Positions 1 through 8,035 of a DNA stretch of 64,000 bases are shown piece by piece; within the stretch, counting starts at the first letter, position 1; every line of letters begins with the position of its first letter. This DNA comes from Burkholderiales bacterium (GTDB lineage: Bacteria > Pseudomonadota > Gammaproteobacteria > Burkholderiales > Burkholderiaceae_C), in the NCBI GenBank assembly GCA_019509985.1, contig JAEKLF010000040.1:20693-84692 (forward strand), written 5' to 3'. Below the pieces are notes generated by a model that was given only the letters and a program-made list of their open reading frames with translations, ran no database searches and was not told the origin of the DNA. The translations under genes and the position numbers were made by a program.

Positions 1-2129
1 CCGCACTGGCAACTGCCTGCGTGCTGTGGACGCCCGCCACCGCGCTAATTGCCCGACCCGTCGTGGAGACGTTCGCGCGCGGTCATACCAGCACTGCAGG
101 GGTGGCCTGGGGCGGCCTCGCCGGACTTGCGGCCAGCGCCTCGGCGGCCGGCAACGTGGGTGTCGTTGGGGCGGTGGTCATCGGCCTGTTGGCCGGCACG
201 CTGCCCATTCCAATCACGGTGCTGGTCAAGGGCCGGTTCGGCGCCGACAAGGCGCTGGACTACTTCGTCGCGCTCGGCGGCGGCGCCCTCGTCGGCCTGC
301 TCGCGACGGGCTTCTTCAACAACCAAGCCGCCGGCGGTCCGGGCGTGATTAGCGACTGGGTCGCCATGGCCACCGGGTCCGTTGACTTCGGCAGGCAGTT
401 CTTGGTCCAGGGCAAGGGCGCACTATTGACGGTAGCCTGGTCCGCCGCCGTGTCGCTGCTGGCTTGCGCGGGCATCTCGCGCATCTGGGGCTGGCGGGCA
501 CAGCCGGTATTAGGTCCGCAAGGTGAGATGGGGCAGACCACCGATGACTTCGAATACTCGCAGCGCCCGGTCCTCGTAGGCATCGCCGTACTGTGCTTGA
601 CCCTATGCATCGGTATGGGCGCGATGGCGTCGCGCAGCTACCTAGCGCAAAGTCCTTACCTTTCCGGCACACCCGGTACACCCGGCGCCGCCTTGGCCGA
701 CGGCTCTGCTGCCGCATCGGCTGCTTCAGCGGCCTCCGCCACAACGCTGCCAAGCGGCGCTGCTGCCAAGGCGCCCGATGCGCCGACTGCCGCCGAATCC
801 GCGGCTACTGCCCCCGCGGCTGCCGCAGCTCCGGCGCCTGCGCCCTTGCCGCACGACATCGGTTGGATGTTGTTCGCCACCGCGCTGCTGCTGGCGGCCG
901 CGCCGGGTATTGCGCTGTTCTGCGCCGGCCTGCTGCGCCAGCCCAGCATGCCCGCCGCCGCCGCACGCGTGCTGGCCGTGTGCGCCCTCACGCTGGTGTT
1001 CTGGTTTGTCTACGGCTACAGCTTCGTCTACACCGAGGGCAACGCCTACATCGGCGGCCTGGACCGGCTGCTCCTCAAGGGGGTGTTCGACCCGCAGACC
1101 GTCACATTCGCCACGGCCGCCACGTTCCGGAAGGGGGTGGTGATCACCGAGCTGCTGTTCATCGCCTACGAGGGCCTCGCCGTCGTCTTCGCCACCAGCC
1201 TGATGGCAGCAGCTTTGGGCGAGCGCATGCACACCTCCGCGCTGCTCGCCTTCATCCTCGCGTGGCTCACGTTCGCCTATGCACCCATCGCCCACATGAG
1301 CCTATTCTGGTTGGGGCCTGACGCATACACCGCCAAAGAGGTTGTGGACGCCATGAACGCAAAAGCCGGCTGGATCTGGCAACTGGGCGCGCTGGACAAC
1401 GCGGGTGGTTTCTCGCTAGCGGTCGCGGCCAGTGTCGCCGGCTTAGTGTGCGCGCTCATCTCTGCGCCGGCCCCGGGCGAACGCCGCATCACGCCGCCCT
1501 CCACGCTGGCCATGGCCGCGGGTGCTGCCCTACTGTGGTTAGCGGGCTATGGCCTGCACGGCGGCGCGGCGCTGGAGTGGGGCAGTTTCACGATGCTGGC
1601 CGCCGCCACCCACTTCATCCTGCCGGCAACGGCCGCTCTTGCCTGGGGCCTGGCCGAGCTGATGATCTCTGGGCGAATGACACTGAGGGGTCTGTCCATC
1701 GGCGCTGTTGCGGGCATGCTGACGACGACGACCGTGGCCGGCAATGTCGGCATGATCGGCGCTTTCGTCATTGGAGCCGCAGCGGGCCTGCTGGGCCACC
1801 TCACCCACGCCGGGTTCAGCCGTCGCCGATTGCAGGACGACGTGCGCTCCTTTTTTGCCGCCCTCCTCGCTGCGACGTCGGCAGGCGCGCTGCTGACCGG
1901 CGTGTTTAACAGTCAGCAGTTCGGCGGCCCAGGCGCCGTCGGCGACTGGGTGACGGCTGACCTCATCTCCATCGACCTCTACAGCATCACCGCCCAGATT
2001 TTCATCCAGGCAAAAGCCCTGATGGTTACCGTCGCCTGGTCCGCCACTGTCTCGTATGTCGCCTACAAGCTGATCGACCTGCTGCTCGGTGCGACCCGGC
2101 GCGCTGAGACCGGCAAGGTGCCGGTGTGA
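1..2129 (+). CDS. ammonium transporter-like tandem fusion, 5' end outside window
   Basis: Inner-membrane Amt/Rh-type protein in which two Amt units are joined in one chain. The frame is open to the window edge, so the true start lies upstream. Numbering from the GTG at 21: residues 1-160 are the C-terminal helices of a first Amt unit, 183-203 one more hydrophobic helix, about 205-277 an Ala/Pro/Ser-rich linker, and 279-690 a second complete Amt unit starting DIGWMLFATALLLAAAPG and containing ERMHTSALLAF and LTFAYAPIAHM. The signature Asp survives in DNAGG (459-463). By alignment from memory with E. coli AmtB, however, the positions of both pore histidines (H168, H318) read Ala467 and Leu615, and the first unit also has no His at its second site. 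The family is recognised by motifs; whether this protein conducts ammonium, senses it or does something else cannot be said. It is followed by decayed DNA. Confidence 0.8.
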   Translation, partial: ALATACVLWTPATALIARPVVETFARGHTSTAGVAWGGLAGLAASASAAGNVGVVGAVVIGLLAGTLPIPITVLVKGRFGADKALDYFVALGGGALVGLLATGFFNNQAAGGPGVISDWVAMATGSVDFGRQFLVQGKGALLTVAWSAAVSLLACAGISRIWGWRAQPVLGPQGEMGQTTDDFEYSQRPVLVGIAVLCLTLCIGMGAMASRSYLAQSPYLSGTPGTPGAALADGSAAASAASAASATTLPSGAAAKAPDAPTAAESAATAPAAAAAPAPAPLPHDIGWMLFATALLLAAAPGIALFCAGLLRQPSMPAAAARVLAVCALTLVFWFVYGYSFVYTEGNAYIGGLDRLLLKGVFDPQTVTFATAATFRKGVVITELLFIAYEGLAVVFATSLMAAALGERMHTSALLAFILAWLTFAYAPIAHMSLFWLGPDAYTAKEVVDAMNAKAGWIWQLGALDNAGGFSLAVAASVAGLVCALISAPAPGERRITPPSTLAMAAGAALLWLAGYGLHGGAALEWGSFTMLAAATHFILPATAALAWGLAELMISGRMTLRGLSIGAVAGMLTTTTVAGNVGMIGAFVIGAAAGLLGHLTHAGFSRRRLQDDVRSFFAALLAATSAGALLTGVFNSQQFGGPGAVGDWVTADLISIDLYSITAQIFIQAKALMVTVAWSATVSYVAYKLIDLLLGATRRAETGKVPV

Positions 2130-2176
2130 GTCCCTATTCGCTACCGGTTGCGATCGACGCAGGCTTACATCTCTGC

Positions 2177-2275
2177 GACGCGGAACCGAAGGTTGAGACG
2201 ATTTTCTATGGGTGACCTTGTGAGTAAGCACTGCGGATAGCCCTGAAATCCGCATAAATACTGGAGCCCTCGGAG
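2177..2275 (+). repeat. imperfect ~100-bp direct repeat, copy 1
   Basis: Starts GACGCGG and shares long matches with 49944-50042, such as TTGTGAGTAAGC and CCGCATAAAT, in the same orientation. By eye about three quarters of positions match with few gaps. It lies just after the Amt-like gene. The partner copy lies just beyond the 3' end of the integrase gene, so together they bracket the large cluster. Function is unknown: it could be a decayed attachment-flanking sequence or an old mobile-element end. Confidence 0.6.
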
Positions 2276-2930
2276 CCAGCGATGCACCGAACTGATTTGT
2301 CGGGCAGATGCCGTTCACCTGCCCAAGCCGTACCAGAGCTCCAACGCTTCCCTACGGCGCTGCGACAGGAAATCGTTGAACCCGTTTTCGCCCAGTTCTC
2401 GCTTCAGGCATTCGTGCGCCTTGGCGAACTCCTCTACCTCGACTGCCCACCACGCGGGCACATTCCCCATGTCGGTCTCGGTCACGACGGTCAGTCCTGG
2501 GCCAGATGAATGCGCGGCGAGGACACCCTGTTCAGGTGGTATCCGAGACCGGAAGTGGATTATGGGAACGAGGCGGCAATTCAGCCGGAAGTTCAAGCTT
2601 GAGGCCGCGAGGCTGTGTGCACGAAAACTTTCTGCGCAAGTGGATACGCGAACAGCTTCATTACCACCCCGACTAACCACAACGCGAAGAGAACTCGCCG
2701 CCCCGGAACTCTCTCCTCATCCGGACAGCAGGGAAGGAGGGTTGAACCTCGTGCCCTTCGCCGCAATGTTCGGACTGCAGTAACCTGAACAGTAACTGGA
2801 TCGTCTCGACAGACTACAACTCAGGCTTCATGCGGCTGGCAGAGTCGAATTCGATCCTCCTCCGGCGCTCGCAACGGTGACCCTGACTGCAGATGCCCTT
2901 TGGCTACGCGAGACTGGGCCTCGCCCAAGC
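2276..2930. other. intergenic, mostly decayed DNA
   Basis: Holds the IS3-type remnant at 2562-2664. A minus-strand frame (2315-2680) of 121 codons exists, but I recognise no family and it overlaps the remnant. No RNA, terminator or promoter was convincing here. The mix of broken frames suggests repeated insertion and deletion. Confidence 0.4.
2562..2664 (+). pseudogene. IS3-family transposase OrfA remnant
   Basis: ATG at 2562 opens with MGTRRQFSRKFKLEAARL, typical of the start of IS3-family OrfA (a helix-turn-helix DNA-binding protein). At 2617 the reading switches frame to VHENFLRKWIREQLH, which matches the usual later motif of the same family. The segment normally found between these motifs is missing, so this is an internally deleted, frameshifted relic. 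No OrfB or terminal inverted repeats were seen nearby. Confidence 0.65.
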
Positions 2931-3383
2931 TCATCGGGTGTGCCGCAGCACCGTCCAGGTCTCCAGGTGCAGCTCATCGACGATTAGGCCGCCGGAAAAC
3001 GTGAACAGCCGCCTGCGGTTGAGTTCTACGCGCTCGCCAGCCGCCAGCTCAAGGCCAGCGATCCCTTCGGCGGGACATGTGAAGGTCAGCGTCGATTCGT
3101 CAATCAGACGCTCGCCAGCCGCCATGCGCCGCAGCACCACGTGGTCTGCCCCAGAGAAGCTCCTGGCGTCGGCTCGCAACTGTGCCAACGCCGCATCGCG
3201 GCCCTGGAGTAGCAATCCGCGCGCCGGCGCACGCCAGCACACTGCGGCGTCGTAGAGCGCAGCGGCGGTCCGTGGCCAGTCCGCAGTTTGACCCAGCCAA
3301 TCTAAGGCCAGCAAAGCGGGATCAATTGCAGCGTCATCCTTCATCGACAGTGCAGTGTCGCCAACACGGCCCGCGGCCGTCAT
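2931..3383 (-). CDS. NTF2/SnoaL-like protein
   Basis: About 150 residues from the ATG at 3383; a TTG at 3422 would add 13 residues and an ATG at 3344 would remove 13. The pattern resembles the SnoaL/NTF2-like alpha+beta barrel: an N-terminal helical segment with a Trp-rich DWLGQTADWPRTAAALYDA stretch, then paired strands ending in RLFTFSGGLIVDELHLETWTV. Members bind small ligands, and some are enzymes; no catalytic residues can be assigned here. It sits 42 bases after the stop of the LuxR regulator on the same strand, so it is probably co-transcribed with it. Family assignment is from pattern recognition only. Confidence 0.55.
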   Translation of the reverse strand: MTAAGRVGDTALSMKDDAAIDPALLALDWLGQTADWPRTAAALYDAAVCWRAPARGLLLQGRDAALAQLRADARSFSGADHVVLRRMAAGERLIDESTLTFTCPAEGIAGLELAAGERVELNRRRLFTFSGGLIVDELHLETWTVLRHTR

Positions 3384-3425
3384 CGCCCAAAAGAGCCATG
3401 CACCCTGTCGATGCCGGCGCAACCC

Positions 3426-6116
3426 TCACTCGCCGCCACGCCTCCAGAGCGCTGCTGCTTGGCCGCGGTTGTCGCAGTTGAGTTTGTCGAGGATGTTGGC
3501 GATGTGGCGCTTGACGGTGTGCGCGCTCAGTGAGAGTTGGCGCGCGAGTACCTTGTTGGGCAGGCCCTGGGCCACCAGGTCGAGCACCTCGCGCTCGCGT
3601 TCGGTCAGCGCCAGCGCAGCCGGGCTCAGCGGTACCGGCTCCGGGAGGGCGTTGGTACTCGTAGCAGCCCCGCGCCAACCAGCCAGCGTGCGTTGCAGCT
3701 CGACCGCCTGCTTGGCCATAGGCGCTCCGGCTGGGCACAGGGCCAGCAAGCTGTCGACCAGAGGCGCCGGTTCCAGCAGCAGGCGGCCCGGTGTGCCATC
3801 GTGAACGATCTCAAGCAACACGGGCAGCATCGTGGCCCAAGCTCTCGCTGGATCGAGGCGACGTAGGTGGACGCCAGCCAGCGCCACCCGCGGGTCGGCA
3901 TAGAAGGCGGGCGCCGGGTAGCGGGCATGATGCGCGACCGCCGACTCCAGCGCTTGCTGGGCGACATCCAGCGTGCCTGCCAGCAAAGCGGCCTGGCCGC
4001 GAACGCTGTCCACCAAGCCCAAGGTTAGCGGCCATTCGCAAGGGCGCAGCGGCCCTTCGAGCCGAGCCGCTTGGGCCGCCAACCCTGGGCCGTCCTGCGC
4101 CATCCACAGCGTGCGGGACAGCACACTGCGGTATGGGCGCTGCCACACTCGTCGCAGGCCGTCCGCGTCGCTGGACGCGAGGTCCGCCAGCAGGGCTTCG
4201 AGCATCTGGCGCGAGGCGTCGAACTCGCCGGTGGCCGCCAGCAACAGGCCCTGCAGGTGGGTGGCGTCCAGGAGCACGTAGCGCACCTTGCCGAAATGGT
4301 GCTGGATCTGCTCAGCACGCCGGAGTGCCTGCGTGGCGCCGGCGCGGCGCGCCTGCCACAGCGCCGCCCAGGCCCCTAGCACCACCGGCGTGGAATGCCA
4401 GGGCATGGCGGCCGGCTTGGGCACCGAGTCGCAAAGTTCGGCGAACTGCAGATAAGCCTCAGTCACGCCCGGCAGGCCGCCGAAATGGCAGTTGATGGTC
4501 GGAGCAACCTGCGGCGCGTATTGCGCCGGGTCTTGTGCGACGAGCGCATTCATGCAGGCCAGGTGCTGGGCGACCTGGCCGATTTCGCCGAGGGAGAAAT
4601 CGCTCCAGGCGCGCTGCAGGTGGAATTGCGCCGCGTCGCTCGCGGGCAGATCGAGCTGCATGATGCGTTCTGTCAGCTCAGCGCGCTCTTGCAGATGCCC
4701 GAGCGCGCCAAGGGTGGCAGCCAGCAGTAGCTGCGCTCGCAACATGCCGGGCATGTCCCCCAATTGCGCCAGGCCTTGGGCGGCCGGTGCCGCGTGCAGC
4801 CGCACCTGTTCCCAGTCCCACCTCGACCAAGCGCATTCCGTGCGTAGCAAGGCCAGCCGCGGATCGGTAGTGACGACGTCGGCCGGCAGCCGCTCGATCC
4901 AGCGCTCCAATGCAGCGTAGGCGCCTTCATTGGCCAGCCGCAGTCCGTGGCGCGCGATCAGGTCGGTGGCTTCGGACCAGCGGCCGGCGTCCAGCCAATG
5001 TCCGATGGCGCGCTCGGGCAGTGTCTCGGCGGCCGCGGCGCGCTCATGCAACTGCCGCGCATGAGCCGCCGGCTTACGTGCCAGTTGCGCCAGCAGGAAG
5101 TCGCGAAACAGGTCATGGAAGCGCAGCACCGGCTGACTGTCGTCGACCACGCTCAGGAAGAGGTGGCGGCGCAGCAAGGCGTCCAGGGCATCGCGGCTGT
5201 CGCTGCGCTGCGTGACGGCCTGGCAGCGCGCCGGATCCAGTTCGGGCAGCACGGCGCAGTCGACTGCGAAATCGCACAAGTCCGGCGGCAGCTCGTCGAG
5301 CACTTCCTGAGCCAGGAAGTCGAACAAGGCTCGCGGCGGTGTCTCGCGTTGCAAGGCGGTTCTCAGGGTGCCGGTGCTGGAACTCAGCAGCAGGTTGACG
5401 CCGACCGCCCACCCGCCGGTGCGCGCCAGCGTGTCGCGCACGACATCCAGTGTCGGCGCGCTGCCCCAGCGATGCTGGGCCAGCGTCATGACGGTACCCT
5501 CGTCGAATCTCAGCGGGCTCGCGTCGATCTCTCCCAATTCGCCATGCGCGCGCAAACGCGCCAGCGGCAGAGCGGGCTCGGTGCGCGATCCCAGCACCAG
5601 CGCCACGTGCTCGGGCAGGCGCTCGATCAAGGAGTCGAGCATGCCGACGGCGTCCGCGTCGACGATGCGGTGCAGGTCGTCGAGCAGCCAGATGACCCGC
5701 TGGGCCGGGACGGTGCACAGCGCATTGACGATGCCGGCCAACAAGGCGCGCGCCTCGGGGCCGCGGCCAGTGACGTTGGCCACCAGTGCATGCGGGTCGA
5801 TCTCCCAGGCCATGTCCAGCGGCAACACCGACTGCACGAGCGTGGCCAGCAGCCGGGCCGGGTTGTTGTCGTGGTCGTCCAGCGCGACCCAGACCACCTG
5901 TTCGCCCGGCACATCCGCGGCGGCGAGCTGAGCCATCAAGGTGGTCTTGCCCGAACCGGCCGGCGCGCAGATCAGGGTCACTGGGCGATTCAGCGCGAGC
6001 TGGCGAAGATGGGCCAACAGCGCATCGCGGCGTACGCAGTCGTGCCGCAGCCTCGGCACCCGGAACTTGGTCTGCGCCAATATCGGTATTTGCTGGGCAA
6101 CTGGCTCGACTGTCAC
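3426..6116 (-). CDS. LuxR-family ATP-dependent (MalT/LAL-type) regulator 1
   Basis: 896-residue transcription activator of the LAL (MalT-like) type: an N-terminal STAND/AAA-like ATPase, a long helical repeat region and a C-terminal LuxR helix-turn-helix. Walker A is APAGSGKTT (51-59), Walker B RVIWLLDDLH (140-149), and the C-terminal DNA-binding domain begins ALTEREREVLDLVAQGL and contains LSAHTVKRHIANILDKL. Length matches MalT (~900). The start is a GTG at 6116 without a strong Shine-Dalgarno; this is the longest sensible start and retains the whole ATPase. Such proteins are usually switched by a small inducer plus ATP. It is a homologue of the regulator at 8036-10735, and its target is not known. 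The proximity to the export cluster makes that cluster a candidate target, which is inference. Confidence 0.88.
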   Translation of the reverse strand: MTVEPVAQQIPILAQTKFRVPRLRHDCVRRDALLAHLRQLALNRPVTLICAPAGSGKTTLMAQLAAADVPGEQVVWVALDDHDNNPARLLATLVQSVLPLDMAWEIDPHALVANVTGRGPEARALLAGIVNALCTVPAQRVIWLLDDLHRIVDADAVGMLDSLIERLPEHVALVLGSRTEPALPLARLRAHGELGEIDASPLRFDEGTVMTLAQHRWGSAPTLDVVRDTLARTGGWAVGVNLLLSSSTGTLRTALQRETPPRALFDFLAQEVLDELPPDLCDFAVDCAVLPELDPARCQAVTQRSDSRDALDALLRRHLFLSVVDDSQPVLRFHDLFRDFLLAQLARKPAAHARQLHERAAAAETLPERAIGHWLDAGRWSEATDLIARHGLRLANEGAYAALERWIERLPADVVTTDPRLALLRTECAWSRWDWEQVRLHAAPAAQGLAQLGDMPGMLRAQLLLAATLGALGHLQERAELTERIMQLDLPASDAAQFHLQRAWSDFSLGEIGQVAQHLACMNALVAQDPAQYAPQVAPTINCHFGGLPGVTEAYLQFAELCDSVPKPAAMPWHSTPVVLGAWAALWQARRAGATQALRRAEQIQHHFGKVRYVLLDATHLQGLLLAATGEFDASRQMLEALLADLASSDADGLRRVWQRPYRSVLSRTLWMAQDGPGLAAQAARLEGPLRPCEWPLTLGLVDSVRGQAALLAGTLDVAQQALESAVAHHARYPAPAFYADPRVALAGVHLRRLDPARAWATMLPVLLEIVHDGTPGRLLLEPAPLVDSLLALCPAGAPMAKQAVELQRTLAGWRGAATSTNALPEPVPLSPAALALTEREREVLDLVAQGLPNKVLARQLSLSAHTVKRHIANILDKLNCDNRGQAAALWRRGGE

Positions 6117-6448
6117 GGGACTTTCTAAGTGCCTGAGCGGAGCGCGGATTCTAGGTGGGCGCTGGGCCGGCGGTCCGGTGTGGGCTGCCCTCAGCCTCAG
6201 TTCATGGGCCGCATCGAATGGAAGCAGCGAGACGCGGAGCCATGCAGGACGCGTTGAGCGATGAAGCGATGAAGCGATGAAGCGCGCTAGTCTGGCGCTG
6301 GAATCCGAGTGCTCGAAAGTCGCCCGACTGTGGCCTCGAGGCGGAAATGCACCCGTTTCGTCGAGTCGGGGTGAGCGTTTCCCATCCCCGGGGCCTCGAC
6401 GGGGCCGCGCCAGTAGTAGGTAAGCGAGCGGGGGTGCTCAGGACTCGG
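6117..6448. other. intergenic with short tandem repeat
   Basis: No supported gene. Holds three perfect tandem copies of ATGAAGCG at 6261-6284. This is the upstream region of the LuxR regulator at 3426-6116, so its promoter probably lies here, but no clear -35/-10 pair was picked out. Confidence 0.4.
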
Positions 6449-6838
6449 TCAGCGGGATGCTGCCCGGAGGCGCGTCAGCACCAGCCAAGCAAACAGCCCC
6501 ACGCTGACACCGACCGCGACCGAGGCCAGGCCGATCACCGGCTCCACCTCCGCATAGCCTTTGAGGCGCAGTGCCAGCGCGCCCAGCATCACAGGCACGC
6601 CGATGTTGTGCAGCCAGAACTGCGCAGTGGCCAGCGGACCTTTGGTAATCGCGGGATGGGCCATGCTGATGAGCGCAAACAGTGTCATCGTGACCCAGCC
6701 GAGGAGGTTCAGGTGCGCATGCACCGGGGTGAGCGTGTGGTCGTGGGACCCGCCCATCATGATGCCCAGCGTCACGGCTACGGCGAAATAAACGACGGCA
6801 ATGCGGAACCATGCGCGGCTGCGAGCGTTATCGGTCAT
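6449..6838 (-). CDS. small heme-copper-oxidase-like membrane protein
   Basis: 129 residues with four predicted membrane helices. The motif HAHLNLLGWV (about residues 40-49) and the later FWLHNIGVP match a family of short membrane proteins that look like a four-helix piece of cytochrome c oxidase subunit I and are often labelled cytochrome-c oxidase. The His residues could bind heme or metal, but the full set of subunit I ligands cannot be present in so short a chain, so enzymatic activity is not implied. Starts at an ATG at 6838. It is isolated between two LuxR regulators on the same strand, with no respiratory genes beside it. Confidence 0.65.
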   Translation of the reverse strand: MTDNARSRAWFRIAVVYFAVAVTLGIMMGGSHDHTLTPVHAHLNLLGWVTMTLFALISMAHPAITKGPLATAQFWLHNIGVPVMLGALALRLKGYAEVEPVIGLASVAVGVSVGLFAWLVLTRLRAASR

Positions 6839-7269
6839 CTGTGTCTTTCTGAGGTTATTGGTCTGATCTCACGGTCGCAGCGGCATCCAGGTCAGGTTGG
6901 AAATCGAGCGCTCTGAGCCGCGGGCCGTGGCCAAGCGAAGTCAATGGATCATCGAGCGCCGGGTAGCTCCGCCGTGCTTGCATGACTCGCGTTCCGATAC
7001 CGCGTCGACGCAACGGGCCGGCGGCTCGCGGCGGCGCTGCCAAGCGGCAGCGCCGCGCCCGCGAACAAAGGAAAGAGGTGATTCATGGGAAGTTACCTGA
7101 GGGGTTGTTGTTGACCGGACGGAGTGTTTCGCGGCCGTCGGCGGACGGCATCGCCCGAAGGAGCCATGACATCCGGGGCCGGCGGGCCACGGGCCCCCTT
7201 GGACTGCTGGACGGGAGTCCCAGCCCGGCGAGCCGGCATTCGCGGATTTGACGCCGCCCATCTTGGAAG
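6839..7269. other. intergenic, no supported gene
   Basis: A 45-codon minus-strand frame (6949-7086) begins MNHLFPLFAGAALPLGSAAAS, which looks like a signal peptide, but it ends soon after and has no Shine-Dalgarno. I do not call it a gene. It may be the 5' stump of an exported protein. The rest shows nothing recognisable. Confidence 0.35.
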
Positions 7270-7674
7270 TCATGAAGCCCAACCGCGAGTCGTCCGGATC
7301 CACAACAACTGCATCGGCTCAACGCCCTGGTTGACCACGCGGTAGTCGGTCTGCGGCGGGAGCAGCAATGTGCATGGCGCGGCAAAACGCTGCGGGGCGC
7401 CAGCCAGAAGCAGCTTGCCGCGGCCGGCCAGCACGACGAGGACCTGGAGATCCTGGCAGCCGAGGTCGTCGGCACGCCCCTCGCTGCTGCCTTGCGGCGC
7501 CAGGATCAGCAGCCAGCAGTCAAAGGCTTGGACGCCCAGGCTTGGCCCGGCCACATGCACGCGCTGCACGTCAGGTTCGTCGCTGGGCTGTGGCAAGTCG
7601 TGCTGAATGATGTGCATGGCGCCATCGTCTGCGCTGGCAGCCCCAGCTGCATCCGCCAAAAGAACCATCGCCAT
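7270..7674 (-). CDS. cupin-domain protein
   Basis: 134 residues from the ATG at 7674; an ATG at 7617 (MHIIQHDLPQP) is an equally good start. The body has the small beta-barrel pattern of cupins: QVLVVLAGRGKLLLAG followed by FAAPCTLLLPPQTDYRVVNQG and a final strand LLWIRTTR. The metal-binding His cluster of classical cupins is weak or absent, so a sugar or small-ligand sensor role is as likely as catalysis. It lies between two large LuxR regulators in a region with transposon relics. Function is not assigned. Confidence 0.55.
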   Translation of the reverse strand: MAMVLLADAAGAASADDGAMHIIQHDLPQPSDEPDVQRVHVAGPSLGVQAFDCWLLILAPQGSSEGRADDLGCQDLQVLVVLAGRGKLLLAGAPQRFAAPCTLLLPPQTDYRVVNQGVEPMQLLWIRTTRGWAS

Positions 7675-7798
7675 GGCAGATTCGGGCCATCTACCCGTGC
7701 CAAGGACCGAAAAGGGTGACTCAAGAATTCGCTGATCAAGTCCTGACTTCGTAGAAGTTGAGATTCACGGCGGAAGGCGCGGGCCGGAGGAAGTAGGC

Positions 7799-7981
7799 AT
7801 GGAGCGGATGACGCGGGCCGCCGCAGCTGACACAGCTGCAGGCTTCGAGCACTACCGCAAGCCGACCCGCCGCGACGCCTTCCTGACCGAGATGCGTGCG
7901 CTCGTGCCGTGGACACAGCTGACGGCACTGTTCGAACCGCACTACCCCAAGCCAGGCAATGGCCGACCGCTGATCGGACTG
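7799..7981 (+). pseudogene. IS5-family transposase N-terminal remnant
   Basis: Sixty-one codons reading GFEHYRKPTRRDAFLTEM, LVPWTQLTALFEPHYPK and GNGRPLIGL, the characteristic N-terminus of IS5-family DDE transposases. Similarity stops abruptly after IGL, and the DDE catalytic core is absent, so this is a truncated relic. It lies on the strand opposite to the genes around it, between the cupin and LuxR genes. Confidence 0.75.
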
Positions 7982-8035
7982 CCAACCTCGCAACCGTGCC
8001 GCCTTTCTTATTGCAGGCACTTGATGAGCGAATCT

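Noticed and set aside
2315..2680. Minus-strand frame of 121 codons
   Set aside because: No recognisable family, and it overlaps the IS3 relic on the other strand; a fragment of some conserved protein cannot be excluded.
4947..6128. Plus-strand open frame of 393 codons, and a similar one at 9128-10909 (593 codons)
   Set aside because: Both are antisense to well-supported LuxR regulators with intact Walker and helix-turn-helix motifs.
6949..7086. 45-codon minus-strand frame with a signal-peptide-like start
   Set aside because: Too short after the hydrophobic part and no Shine-Dalgarno; noted only as a possible stump.
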